Positions 1 through 7,591 of a stretch of DNA of 11,065 nucleotides are shown one piece after another. The notes beneath the pieces are model-generated. The model searched no databases. It had not been told where the DNA came from and saw only the letters and a list, made by a program, of their open reading frames with translations. The stretch covers positions 1 to 11,065 of the forward strand of contig LSSN01006088.1 of the NCBI GenBank assembly GCA_001970855.1. Direction: 5' to 3'. Every line of letters begins with the position of its first letter. The first letter of the stretch is position 1. The DNA is from Smittium culicis (Eukaryota; Kickxellomycota; Harpellomycetes; Harpellales; Legeriomycetaceae). Position numbers and translations under genes: made by a program.

Positions 1-78
1 AAAAAAAAGTGAATAGTAGATAAGAAATAAAATTTATTAGATTCTCTAATCCTATTGGCTCGCCCAAGAAAAACTTTT

Positions 79-555
79 CTAAGAGAGAGAGAGGTCTTGC
101 TTGCAATAGCTGCAAGCTTCCTTACATCCTCTATAGAAGATGTTGATCCATCCATACTCATAGTCAAGGAAGCTTGGAATAATAGCTTCGGTAGTTTTCT
201 TTTTTTTTAAAATTTTAACACCATAAGGGAGGAATTCTGTGAGCCCTTTTCTACACAGGGCGCTGATATCAATAATTTCTGATATCGGCTCAATGGTTTC
301 CTTGATTAGGTCCAATAGAGTGAGTATATCAACATCTCCAAGATTTGGGGTGTTGACGACTGTGATGTCCTCCTCTAGTTTTTCTGTCTGATACATTTCA
401 AATTCTTTAAGGTTGTGTGAAAATGTTTTTTGCATCACGCTCTCTGCATCTTCTTTTTTGCTAAAAATTAGGTAAGTGATTCTAGCTCGATGGTCATCTT
501 TTCTAATGTAGATGTAGCCATCGAGGTCGTGGGCGAGTTTATAGAGAGCATTCAT
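79..555 (-). pseudogene. C-terminal part of a gag-like retroelement ORF1 protein, zinc knuckle truncated
   Basis: A 158-codon frame from an ATG to a TAG. Seen: an alternating beta/alpha pattern (roughly residues 13-45 and 60-120) like the RRM-like fold of LINE-type ORF1/gag proteins. Near the end, WINIFYRGCKEACSYCKQ runs into C148-x2-C151, the usual entry to a CCHC zinc knuckle. The expected Gly-His and last Cys are missing. The frame instead enters a CT run (LSLS) and stops, so the knuckle looks cut off. It is in the same frame as the 89-codon ORF just upstream, separated only by a TAG and five sense codons, so the two are probably halves of one protein. In the family, this protein binds element RNA in the cytoplasm. 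No reverse transcriptase follows inside the window. Family assignment is by motif pattern only; a fast-evolving host protein with a Cys pair is the alternative. Confidence 0.5.
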
Positions 556-570
556 ATGGTCTCCTTGAAA

Positions 571-840
571 CTACGCCCAGGGAATTCCAATTTTACGATC
601 TGAGCCATTTTGGCACAGTCGTTTTAGGCTAGTTTGTTTCCCACCATATAGCAGATGTTTGATTGAAACATCTCTATACTGGCTCATATCAATTTTTTGA
701 TCGTATCTGAATATAGATTTGATCTTTTTTGGTTCATTTTTTTTTATAATGATGGGCTTGGGGGTTCCATGAGGGAGATTTCCCTTCAAAACATCACTAA
801 ACGTGTTTCTAGCACGTTTAATAGGCTTTTCAGTGGCCAT
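571..840 (-). pseudogene. N-terminal part of the same gag-like ORF1, ending at an in-frame TAG
   Basis: An 89-codon frame opening MATEKPIKRARNTF and ending GIPWA before TAG (573-571). The first 50 residues are Lys/Arg/Pro-rich, with KKNEPKK, and are probably disordered, as is common in the N-terminal basic tails of gag/ORF1 proteins. The rest (YDQKIDMSQYRDVSIKHLL) is amphipathic. Positions 840 and 555 differ by a multiple of three, and no stop other than the TAG lies between, so the downstream 158-codon ORF continues this frame. The ATG at 840 has A at -3 on the minus strand, and a T-rich tract (A-rich on the coding strand) lies just upstream. Explanations, in order of likelihood: a nonsense mutation in a dead element, stop-codon read-through, two separate cistrons. 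I do not recognise this half on its own. Confidence 0.45.
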
Positions 841-915
841 AGTGTTAGGTAAAGTTTTTTTTTTTGAGCTTTTGTTTTATTTTTTTAGTTTTTTTGTGTA
901 GGCTTTTTTATGCGT

Positions 916-962
916 CGCAAATTAGTCGAAATAATCAAATTCGTTAAAATCGGCGATTTGCG
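916..962. repeat. CG-rich inverted repeat upstream of the gag-like ORF
   Basis: CGCAAAT (916-922) is matched by its reverse complement ATTTGCG (956-962). A further GT/AC pair extends the arms if one base is skipped. The 33-base loop holds several CG dinucleotides, which are rare elsewhere in this AT-rich region. It lies about 75 bases upstream of the ATG of the gag-like frame and could belong to the 5' untranslated part of that element. Function is unknown. Confidence 0.4.
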
Positions 963-1228
963 TACTTTTTTTTTTCGATTTGGCTAATTAAAACCGTGCA
1001 CCAAACTTGGGCACTTACAATTTAATTGCAATATTTAAACTTTGTCTAAAGAGACCAAACTTGTACCAAAATGTAGCTCTTGGCAAGGTCAACAAAGCTT
1101 TATTAATAAGTTAAAGTCGATAGACTACGCGTTCGATAGCTATAATCAATTTTATTTAGAAATGCATAACACAAAATGACCAGTTTTATTTATATTCTGA
1201 TCACACAATCTATTTTAATTGTACTTTT
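963..1228. other. Intergenic DNA between the gag-like ORF and the peptidase 3' end
   Basis: No gene is seen. The stretch holds a T tract (966-975), two copies of ACCAAACTTG 54 bases apart (1000-1009 and 1054-1063), and an imperfect hairpin, GTGCACCAA with TTGGGCAC, around 997-1014. It is slightly less AT-rich than the large desert to the right and may be the 5' end of the retroelement fragment or plain intergenic sequence. Confidence 0.4.
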
Positions 1229-1234
1229 TTTATT
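1229..1234 (-). terminator. Candidate poly(A) signal of the M28 peptidase gene
   Basis: TTTATT on the plus strand reads AATAAA on the coding strand. It starts about 32 bases past the TAA stop of the peptidase gene and sits in a U-poor, A-rich context. A second AAATAAA-like site lies further down, near 1151-1158. Such hexamers are common by chance at this base composition. Confidence 0.35.
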
Positions 1235-1265
1235 ATAAAATGTTTTAGTTGTACATAAAAATAAA

Positions 1266-2726
1266 TTATTGGTTAGCAATAATCAAAGACCATACAGCAA
1301 GAGCGACTGAATTTTTTCTGAGCACATGTTTATCTAAGACTTCCATTCTGTCAGCTTGAGTGTGATGGAAGCGGAAATAACCTTCATATCCTGCTGGTGT
1401 AAGTGGGGAAATATCAGTATATTTATCAAGCGTTTCAAAACTTGCACAAGGGACGCCTATATCACATAGATTTGTTACATCTTCAGAAGGAGAATCATCA
1501 ACTTGAGTTATGTTCCCGCCGCCGATAGAAGTTAGGTACATTTTACCTAAAGCTTCCATTTTAGAGACTATATCATCTGAAGCTTTGACTTTAAGGCCCC
1601 AAGGATTGAAGTTACCAATATCAGACTCAATAGCAAATATATGATTTTTGATTTCATCTTTATGAGCAACCATGTAACCATCAGCTCCTTTGTTTAGAGT
1701 TTCTTCGTTATTCCACATTACTACTCTTATAGTGCGCTTAGGCTTCTTTGGCAATTTTGCCAACATTTTTAGAGCACCATATGATGAGAATGCACCGCCA
1801 CCATCATCCATGGCACCGACTCCGACATCCCAGGAGTCAAAATGACCACTAATAATTACAATTTCTTCAGGCTTTTCGCTTCCTTTGAGGTCAATAACAA
1901 TATTGTCAGAAACTTTAGCGTCCTCGTAGTTTTGTGCGTTCATTGTTAGTTTGACAAGTGGTTTGGCAAATTCTTTTGCGTTGGGAATTGATGGGTCAGC
2001 TTGAGCTTTTAGGTTTCTTTGGTACATTCTTTGAATTAGTTTAGAATCTTCGACACTAATTGCAGCTGCAGGGATGTCAGCAGTGTTCATAAAACCGGTG
2101 TGAGGAGTAACCAATGAATATCCAGTGATAGATTGAACGAGAACTCCTACAGCACCGTATTCTTGGGCCTTTACAGCACCACTTGATCTATATTGTACAT
2201 TGTCCCCGTAACTTACAAAGTCTTTGCAGAATAGAACAATCTTACCGGCAATATTTTCACAACCAAGTTTCTCCAAATCTTCAAAAGTCTGGACTGGTAT
2301 TACTTCGGCAGTGATTCCACCAGGTCCTGTTCCAATTGATTGTCCCAAGCCTAGCATAGGAAGGTCCATAACTGGAGGATATCTGGTTGGAATGTAAAGT
2401 TCAAGGCTTTCTGAGTTTCTGGCCCATACATTGACGGTTACAGGTTCTGCTTTGGCTACGAATTCTGGGTAATTTTTAGCGTCATTCATGACCCATTGTA
2501 CGGATCTATCATACTGAACGTGTCCTGTCATGCGATGGCCATACAAGTCGGTCATTTCAGCTAGAGAATCCCACACTGAGGTGTCATTGGTATTATTTGA
2601 ATTTTCCAATAGCATATTAATCATTTTTGAGGTATCAGGGTCGACATTACCGGTTAATGAAGACTTAACAACATTAAGAGAAAAAATGCTAAGAATAGCA
2701 ATAGATATTTTGGCAGCAGACTTCAT
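1266..2726 (-). CDS. Secreted M28 zinc metallopeptidase, carboxypeptidase Q (plasma glutamate carboxypeptidase) type
   Basis: A single uninterrupted frame of 486 residues, close to the family length (animal carboxypeptidase Q is about 470). Residues 1-22 form a secretion signal (basic start, then ISIAILSIFSLNVV). A protease-associated domain spans roughly 135-270. The M28 catalytic domain follows, with all co-catalytic zinc residues visible: H295 in SGHFDSWD, bridging D307 in GAMDDGGGAF, general base E341 and ligand E342 in WNNEE, D369 in ESDIGNF, and H455 in FRFHHTQAD. The family removes N-terminal residues from, or splits, small peptides in secretory or lysosomal compartments, so an extracellular or vacuolar peptidase is the likely role. 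N-glycosylation sequons occur at N44, N47 and N405. The last His is preceded by an extra loop (TDISPLTPAGYEG) that I do not expect from animal relatives. The ATG at 2726 has A at -3 and is followed at once by the signal peptide, which supports this start. No introns and no in-frame TAG or TGA; stop TAA. Exact specificity is uncertain; aminopeptidase and dipeptidase members share these residues. Confidence 0.93.
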   Translation of the reverse strand: MKSAAKISIAILSIFSLNVVKSSLTGNVDPDTSKMINMLLENSNNTNDTSVWDSLAEMTDLYGHRMTGHVQYDRSVQWVMNDAKNYPEFVAKAEPVTVNVWARNSESLELYIPTRYPPVMDLPMLGLGQSIGTGPGGITAEVIPVQTFEDLEKLGCENIAGKIVLFCKDFVSYGDNVQYRSSGAVKAQEYGAVGVLVQSITGYSLVTPHTGFMNTADIPAAAISVEDSKLIQRMYQRNLKAQADPSIPNAKEFAKPLVKLTMNAQNYEDAKVSDNIVIDLKGSEKPEEIVIISGHFDSWDVGVGAMDDGGGAFSSYGALKMLAKLPKKPKRTIRVVMWNNEETLNKGADGYMVAHKDEIKNHIFAIESDIGNFNPWGLKVKASDDIVSKMEALGKMYLTSIGGGNITQVDDSPSEDVTNLCDIGVPCASFETLDKYTDISPLTPAGYEGYFRFHHTQADRMEVLDKHVLRKNSVALAVWSLIIANQ

Positions 2727-2903
2727 ATTTTCTAATATACAGTCTTTAAATTAGCAACAAAATCAAAAAATAGTTTCAGATATGTATAAGGTACAATATT
2801 TCGAATACAATTAAATTAGTATTATTAAAATAAATTATATGTATAAATAATAAATACTGAGTATAGAATCAAAACTGATAATGATAATGTTGATTTGTTT
2901 GGA

Positions 2904-2911
2904 TTTATATA
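2904..2911 (-). promoter_or_regulatory. Possible TATA box for the M28 gene
   Basis: TTTATATA on the plus strand reads TATATAAA towards the peptidase gene, about 180 bases upstream of its ATG. It is the cleanest TATA-like octamer in the first few hundred upstream bases, but such words are expected often in DNA this AT-rich. Confidence 0.2.
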
Positions 2912-3315
2912 CAAATATTTTTAAACAGATTGATCCCAAATCTTTTTTTTTGTTTACAAACATACAACTAGCTGTTGTACTATAAATTTTTTTAAAAAAT
3001 TTACTTTTCATCCTGCTAGCAAACGCTTCACGCTTTTCACAATATATTTCCCATATTCAACTATTACAGCTGCGGAGTTTTACGCATTTAAAAGATTTGA
3101 TTTGACAGTTATATTTTTTATAGCTTCAGGTATTTGATGTATGTGTATCGAACTTTTATTCATATTTGCGTGATACAGATATGAAAATCAAAAAACTTTA
3201 GATCATCTAAGATAAGTTTCGTATATATTGAATAGTTACTAAACTTATTGAAAAGTGTCATAATCTTGCTATTAATTTTTGTCGCAATAATATAAAAAAT
3301 ATCATATAGGGCTGC
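2912..3315. other. AT-rich DNA upstream of the peptidase gene, no gene seen
   Basis: I see no convincing ORF. A T/A tract (2940-3000) is followed by a slightly richer patch (about 3008-3080, containing GCTAGCAAACGCTTCACGC) that matches nothing I recognise. It may hold upstream regulatory sequence for the peptidase. Confidence 0.3.
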
Positions 3316-3534
3316 TTAGAGTTTGAAGTCGAGTTTTTTGAGCCAGTTTAATTGGTACTCAGTTTCAAATTTGGTACTGTATGAGTGTGGCAGTTTCAGT
3401 TTTCTATTCCCCTTGAATATAAACCTATTGTTTTTTTTTTTGTTAAAATCACTTTTCGTGATAATTATATAATTTAGACAATTCGCTTTATACCTAATAA
3501 ATAGTTTCATAATCTTTTCTATATTCTCTAACAT
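3316..3534 (-). CDS. Doubtful 72-residue ORF, unrecognised
   Basis: ATG to stop, 72 codons. The product is Lys/Asn-rich at first (KSDFNKKKNNRFIFKGNRK) and then has a more protein-like tail (LPHSYSTKFETEYQLNWL). Its final third (plus 3316-3420) is less AT-rich than its surroundings, which is the only hint of coding. There is no signal peptide, no domain I know, and no neighbour in an obvious unit. It could be the last exon of a gene, a transposon remnant, or chance. An A run encoding the Lys stretch is typical of intergenic drift here. Confidence 0.15.
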   Translation of the reverse strand: MLENIEKIMKLFIRYKANCLNYIIITKSDFNKKKNNRFIFKGNRKLKLPHSYSTKFETEYQLNWLKKLDFKL

Positions 3535-4265
3535 TTGCTTAAAGATATAAATTTAAAAAAAAAACCGTAGTGAATTTGAATCTATTCCAACTTGATTAGT
3601 TCCCTTCTACTATGGGCTAGTGTTAAAATACCAAGTAATATTCAGTCATAAAAAAAATTCAATATTTTTAATATATTTATTTCCTATAATAACTATTGAG
3701 AATTCTATATTAGGATATGCGTTATAATTTCTTATTATCGTTTACTCAGTTTAGGTAATTTCTACTCGACTTATTCATGTCATCTTACTCAGTTTGGATC
3801 TGAAATTGCTTTTTATTTTATATCACAATAATTGGACACTGGTAAGTGGATTTAATAAGTGTTATCTCCTATGTAGCTATTTAATTATTATTTTTTTTAA
3901 GGAATAAAATTAATCTGACGCGGTTAATAAAAAGTGTCTAAATTCTTCAGGTCTTACTTTTTGTTTGCTTTCTAGGTTAGTATTATTAAACATGATCTCT
4001 GTTTCATTCACCCCGTTATAAATCTTCTCTTGCCCAACATATCATGTCATTTTTACTTTTTACAATTTTTCTATGTTAATTTTGAACTAGTAGAGTGCAA
4101 ATAGAAAAATGAGTTTTACTTATAATTATATTATTTTACCTCAGTTTCTATTATTTTTATCGTACCAATTAAATTCCGTGATAAAAAAAATACTAAAAAC
4201 TATAATAGAGTAAAGTAAATGCAAGCAAGCTTTAACGAGAGATAGATATACTTAGTTTCAAAGCT
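3535..4265. other. AT-rich stretch without a recognisable gene
   Basis: No ORF or RNA gene is supported. An 11-base direct repeat, TTACTCAGTTT, occurs at 3742-3752 and 3785-3795, each followed by sequence loosely like the AACTCAGTTAG...GGATC part of the repeat unit at 4541-4775. This may be an older, more decayed copy of that family. Confidence 0.3.
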
Positions 4266-4280
4266 AATGAAATTATAGCA

Positions 4281-4314
4281 TTTCATTTGAACGAGTATAT
4301 TTGATCGAATGAAA
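4281..4314. repeat. Short inverted repeat
   Basis: TTTCATTTG (4281-4289) pairs with CGAATGAAA (4306-4314) over eight of nine positions, with a 16-base loop. It lies just left of the repeat cluster. Function is unknown and it may be chance. Confidence 0.25.
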
Positions 4315-4540
4315 CATTTCAAGCATACTCTAATAATTTATATAGCAATTAATAAGCATTTAAACAACTTGTAGAAAAATTTTTTAGGAGTCTTACCACT
4401 ATAGCATCAGAAATTATCATAAACAAGTTTGACTATCGATGATTTATAAAATATTGCTAATAATTTTATAATATTTTACCCTCATAAAATACACCATAAA
4501 CAAGCAAAACTTACCATTAGGTAATTAAAAAATATGTTTA

Positions 4541-4775
4541 TTAACCTTTCCCATTCAAAGTTATTTAAAAAATCGAGTTTGATGATTCGTAAATGATTTA
4601 TAGCTGTATTTATTACTTGCTGTTATTATATGATTACCAATAATTTTTATAAATAAATTTTCAGCGAATATAATAATACCAATAATTTCTAACTTTTCGA
4701 AACTATATTGCTATTATCGAACTCAGTTAGATAGATTTGGTGGATCAAATACAGTCTACTGCCCAGAAAAGGGAT
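4541..4775 (+). mobile_element. MITE-like repeat unit A (piggyBac-type ends)
   Basis: The unit opens TTAACCTTTCCCATTC and closes TGCCCAGAAAAGGG before ATAC. It is the inverted counterpart of unit B (4930-5124): 4741-4773 matches the reverse complement of 4934-4966 at 29 of 33 positions. Weaker similarity runs through the whole unit, including shared TTTCCC, TTATTTGY, ACCAAT and ACTCAGTT landmarks. It has no coding capacity. The TTAA site next to CCCTTT-type termini is what piggyBac-superfamily elements show, so a non-autonomous derivative is inferred. The right flank no longer reads TTAA, implying age. Unit limits are good to within several bases. Confidence 0.6.
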
Positions 4776-4843
4776 ACGAGGCTTTATTTTCTGTATACCA
4801 AAATCTTATTTTCAATTAGATTAGATTGCGTAACACAGCAGCA

Positions 4844-4927
4844 ATAACCTACTCCTGGTCATAGCTTTTATAAAACAAATTTATTGATCCGTCAGTGATT
4901 TATAATTATATTTATTGTCGTGGTTAG
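4844..4927 (+). mobile_element. MITE-like repeat unit D, partial
   Basis: It begins ATAACCTACTCC, a decayed form of the TTAACCTTTCCC start of unit A. Its 4886-4916 matches 4584-4614 of unit A at 25 of 31 positions (both share TGATTTATA and TATTTATT). It breaks off at the TTTAAA where unit B starts, so unit B probably inserted into or beside it. Confidence 0.5.
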
Positions 4928-4929
4928 TT

Positions 4930-5124
4930 TAAACCCTTTTGTGGGCAGTAGGCTGTTTTTGATCTACAAAATCTAGTCAACTGAATTGTATAAAAATAAT
5001 TTAATTCCGAGAATCAATCAATAATTGGTATATTATAGTATCGACAAATAAATATCTTAATTAAAAATCATAAACGAATAAAACAATTCATTTTTTCAAA
5101 AAGTGTTGGACGGGAAAGGGTTGA
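4930..5124 (-). mobile_element. MITE-like repeat unit B (piggyBac-type ends)
   Basis: About 195 bp, inverted relative to unit A. The left end on the plus strand reads TTTAAACCCTTTTGTGGGC. The right end reads GGACGGGAAAGGGTTGA, that is TCAACCCTTTCCCGTCC on the other strand. Both ends therefore carry a TTAA-like site followed by CCCTTT, the arrangement expected of a piggyBac-type terminal inverted repeat with TTAA target duplication, here mutated to TTGA on the right. It has no ORF. Of the four units it has the best preserved pair of ends. Confidence 0.6.
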
Positions 5125-5322
5125 CCATTTCATTGACTGTTGAATATTTTTGATCAATTAAGTATACTCAATTAAGCTCAAATAAAAAAGTTAAATTCTA
5201 ATATTCGTCAATCTATTGGATTACAAACATCAGTAGCAAATAATACCCATACTTAAAATCCGTACAAAAATCAAATTATTGCTTTTTTAAAGGCTGTTGC
5301 GCGGTAAAGGGCTAAACATAAT
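5121..5322 (-). mobile_element. MITE-like repeat unit C, head-to-tail with B
   Basis: Its right end, GCGCGGTAAAGGGCTAA, repeats the right end of unit B. Inner parts also align (ATTTCATTGA just past both ends, TTATTTGCTACTGATG, CCAATAGATTG, and TTTTTGATCAA near the left end). Its left end is TTGACCATTTC, so the TTGA at 5121-5124 closes B and opens C. This shared site suggests one element landed in the target site of the other. No ORF is seen. Confidence 0.5.
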
Positions 5323-5380
5323 TTCATTGATACAATAAATATAACAGAAGCTAAAATGTAAAGTAAATAAAAAAATATAC

Positions 5381-5403
5381 AAGTTTGTACAAGTTTGTAC
5401 AAG
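5381..5403. repeat. 10-bp tandem repeat, two copies plus three bases
   Basis: AAGTTTGTAC occurs twice in a row, followed by AAG. It is a short local duplication of no evident function, at the 3' side of the possible gag-protease remnant. Confidence 0.6.
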
Positions 5404-5432
5404 ACATAAAAAAAGCGAATATCCTAATACAA

Positions 5433-5845
5433 AAAAGCTCCTGTATCGATGTACCAACTGTGTATCTTGAAGGGAAATGAGATCAATATATAATTTGATA
5501 GATCCGCCCAGGAATTGCTTCAAGTAGGCTGGATGACTGAAGTTACAAGCAGTCATGGAATTATGCCCATTCCAACAAAATTGAATTATTTGGGAACATC
5601 GAGCCCCTAGAAAGGGCCTACATCTAACAGGATTAATAAAAAATAGGCTCCTACCCAAACGACTGAATGATCGATCTGGATCTCCTACAATAAATTGCTA
5701 AACGGCTGGGATCCGTATTTCTGTCGACCGCTGGACTTGTGCACAGATGTTTTCTCAGACTGTGCCTAACGATATGGTTCTTCCTGTTTCTATATGGTCC
5801 TCCTCTGGAATCGCTGTCCTCCGAATCGCTAGTCGTTGCATTCAC
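5433..5845 (-). pseudogene. Possible decayed retroelement gag-protease fragment
   Basis: This island is clearly less AT-rich than its flanks and holds several broken minus-strand frames. Seen, in order: an acidic Ser/Asp/Glu run followed by a basic stretch (SDSEDSDSRGGPYRNRK), starting from a GTG, not an ATG; then in another frame CWNGHNSMTAC (5577-5545), which resembles a zinc knuckle missing one Cys; then about 33 codons later, in a third frame, SWYIDTGAF (around 5459-5433), which fits the W-x-x-D-[ST]-G-A active site of retroelement aspartic proteases. Acidic/basic gag tail, knuckle and protease in that order is the usual gag-pol arrangement, which is why I call it. Each motif alone is weak, several stops intervene, and no reverse transcriptase or LTR was found. 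Confidence 0.3.
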
Positions 5846-5868
5846 TATCCCTGACCAAGGATAGTGAA
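5841..5868. repeat. Perfect 10-bp inverted repeat with 8-base loop
   Basis: TTCACTATCC (5841-5850) and GGATAGTGAA (5859-5868) are exact reverse complements around CTGACCAA. It sits at the edge where base composition changes from the richer island to AT desert, beside the start of the possible gag fragment. It could be an element boundary structure, a structured RNA, or a replication-generated palindrome. Confidence 0.55.
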
Positions 5869-5886
5869 GCTCAATGTGAAATTTTA

Positions 5887-6996
5887 GTACAGTGTACTTA
5901 GAAACTTACACTACATAAGCTCCTAAACTACAGCAAGGTATTTCATTCTTACGGGTTTTAAAAATTTGTGATCATGTTAAGCAGGCTAAAAATAGTCTAC
6001 CGAAATTAATTTTGTTTTTTGCTTAATCTATTTTATTCTTTAGATATTTTTGTTTTTTTTAATCATTATAAATTGCTACAAATAGCTTTCCAAACTGCTC
6101 AATAATATAGATTAAATCAATTCAAAAAAAAAAAAAACTGAATGGTGTTTCGGCTGTACTTGTAAGCACTCTGCAGATGAATAAATTGGGGAAAAAAAAC
6201 CTAATTATAAATTTTTCTGGGTAAAATGAAATGAAATGAAATTCACAAAGTCTTTAAAAATATTTAAAAATATTGATCTAAATGCCTCGAGTTAAATTTA
6301 AACGAAATCATGCACTAACTAAATTTTATTTATTTATTAATAATTTTTAATTGTAACCACTAATTAAAAAAAAAATTATACAGAAAAATATATAATACAA
6401 GTCTTTATTAGATAAATCTTTTAATATGTACAGATTTTTATATAATATTTGATGGATTTAAAATGCTTTTATTTAATTTAAGCAAAAAAATTGAACCCCT
6501 TTTTGAAGAGACAACATCCACTTTAAAATTATAAATAATGATCAAAATCTAAAGCTCGATTAGTATTTGTACAATGAACTTATTTTATTGGTTATATTGA
6601 AGAACTTGATTAAATTATAATAAATCTTGAAAGCAGCCACTTAAAAAAAATCGTATTAAAGCAAATAAAAATTTCTAAAAGAAAAAAATTAAAATAAAAT
6701 TGAGTATACATTGCGTTATGTAAATTAAATTTATTTCAAAAAAATATAAAAAAAATAAATAAGATTATATAAAATAAATTAAAAATTACTATGATGGTTA
6801 AGAGGATATAAAAACTAATATTGGGAATTTATAGTTATTATGAATCAATATTTGTAAAAATGGTATCTCGAAAATATAAGAAACAAATACTTAATAATAG
6901 TTATAATGGAAATTGTATAAATTTGTAAAAAAAATTAAGAGAATGAAGGTGATAACTAAATTTAATATACAAATTACATTTTATTGCATTTGCAAA
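5887..6996. other. AT desert without a recognisable gene
   Basis: All frames are closed by frequent stops. The stretch contains homopolymer A/T runs, a GTACAGTGTAC palindrome at 5887-5897, an ATGAA pentamer repeated three to four times at 6223-6242, and a doubled TTTAAAAATA near 6253-6273. A broken plus-strand frame around 6840-6930 (KMVSRKYKKQILNN) looks slightly protein-like but matches nothing I know. No RNA gene was seen. Confidence 0.35.
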
Positions 6997-6997
6997 A

Positions 6998-7026
<29 letters not shown>
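6998..7026. repeat. AAT trinucleotide microsatellite
   Basis: A perfect run of nearly ten AAT units. It is likely length-variable and of no coding relevance. Confidence 0.9.
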
Positions 7027-7028
<2 letters not shown>

Positions 7029-7192
7029 CTAATTCAAACTAGAGTTATAAAAGAATAAATCGGAATAGAATTTTGTAAAATTGGTAACTATAGTTGCAAG
7101 AAAATAAAATTTTTGTACTGAAGATACTAACTTTAATAGGTATAAGCAGTTCTATTGAAAAGTACAGAGCAGTAAAAGTATAAAAAAATTCT

Positions 7193-7213
7193 ATGCAAAA
7201 AATTTTTTTGCAT
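7193..7213. repeat. Perfect palindrome, 10-bp arms, one-base centre
   Basis: ATGCAAAAAA and TTTTTTGCAT are exact reverse complements around a single T. A second inverted repeat follows at 7252-7276 (AACTTTAT and ATAAAGTT around nine bases). Between them lies a short patch with more G and C (7214-7250) that I cannot assign; it does not fold as a tRNA by eye. Confidence 0.5.
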
Positions 7214-7559
7214 TATGTGTCGCCGTGAGTTTACCCAAGCTTGTTGAGGCTAACTTTATCTTAATTTAATAAAGTTGTGTCATGCACTTATTTCAAAAGT
7301 GTTAATTTTGGGGTTTAAATCTCTTTGATACTTTTATTTGCTTTATATTTGATTTTAATACTTTATTGATTTTTCTTTAATGATAAAAAGTCTATCTTTT
7401 TAAAAAAAGTGATTTGGCTTTTCTTTTATAATGAACTAGAGAAAAAACTATTTTTTCTTTTATACTTTATAAATTCTGAAACACTCATAGATCAGGCGTA
7501 AACTTTAAAATATAATATCCTGTAAAGTAGTATGTGTGTAAAATAAAATAAGATAAAAA

Positions 7560-7591
7560 TTAATATAAAATTAATATAAAATTGATATAAA
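7560..7591. repeat. 11-bp tandem repeat, three copies
   Basis: TTAATATAAAA occurs twice exactly and a third time as TTGATATAAA, running directly into the left arm of the foldback element that starts at 7592. Confidence 0.7.

Noticed and set aside
2530..2754. 74-codon plus-strand ORF
   Set aside because: It lies antisense to the start of the M28 peptidase gene, which has strong motif support; a shadow frame.
5287..5658. 123-codon minus-strand ORF as an intact gene
   Set aside because: It starts at TTG, not ATG. Its second half is a Cys/Phe/Leu-rich run typical of chance translation through AT-rich DNA. Only the part around the knuckle-like motif was used, as a remnant.
6998..7026. AAT run as a CRISPR-like or regulatory array
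   Set aside because: It is a plain trinucleotide microsatellite without spacers.
7214..7335. Possible tRNA around GGGGTTTAAATCTC
   Set aside because: The T-loop-like word has no matching stem, and no acceptor or anticodon arms could be found by eye.
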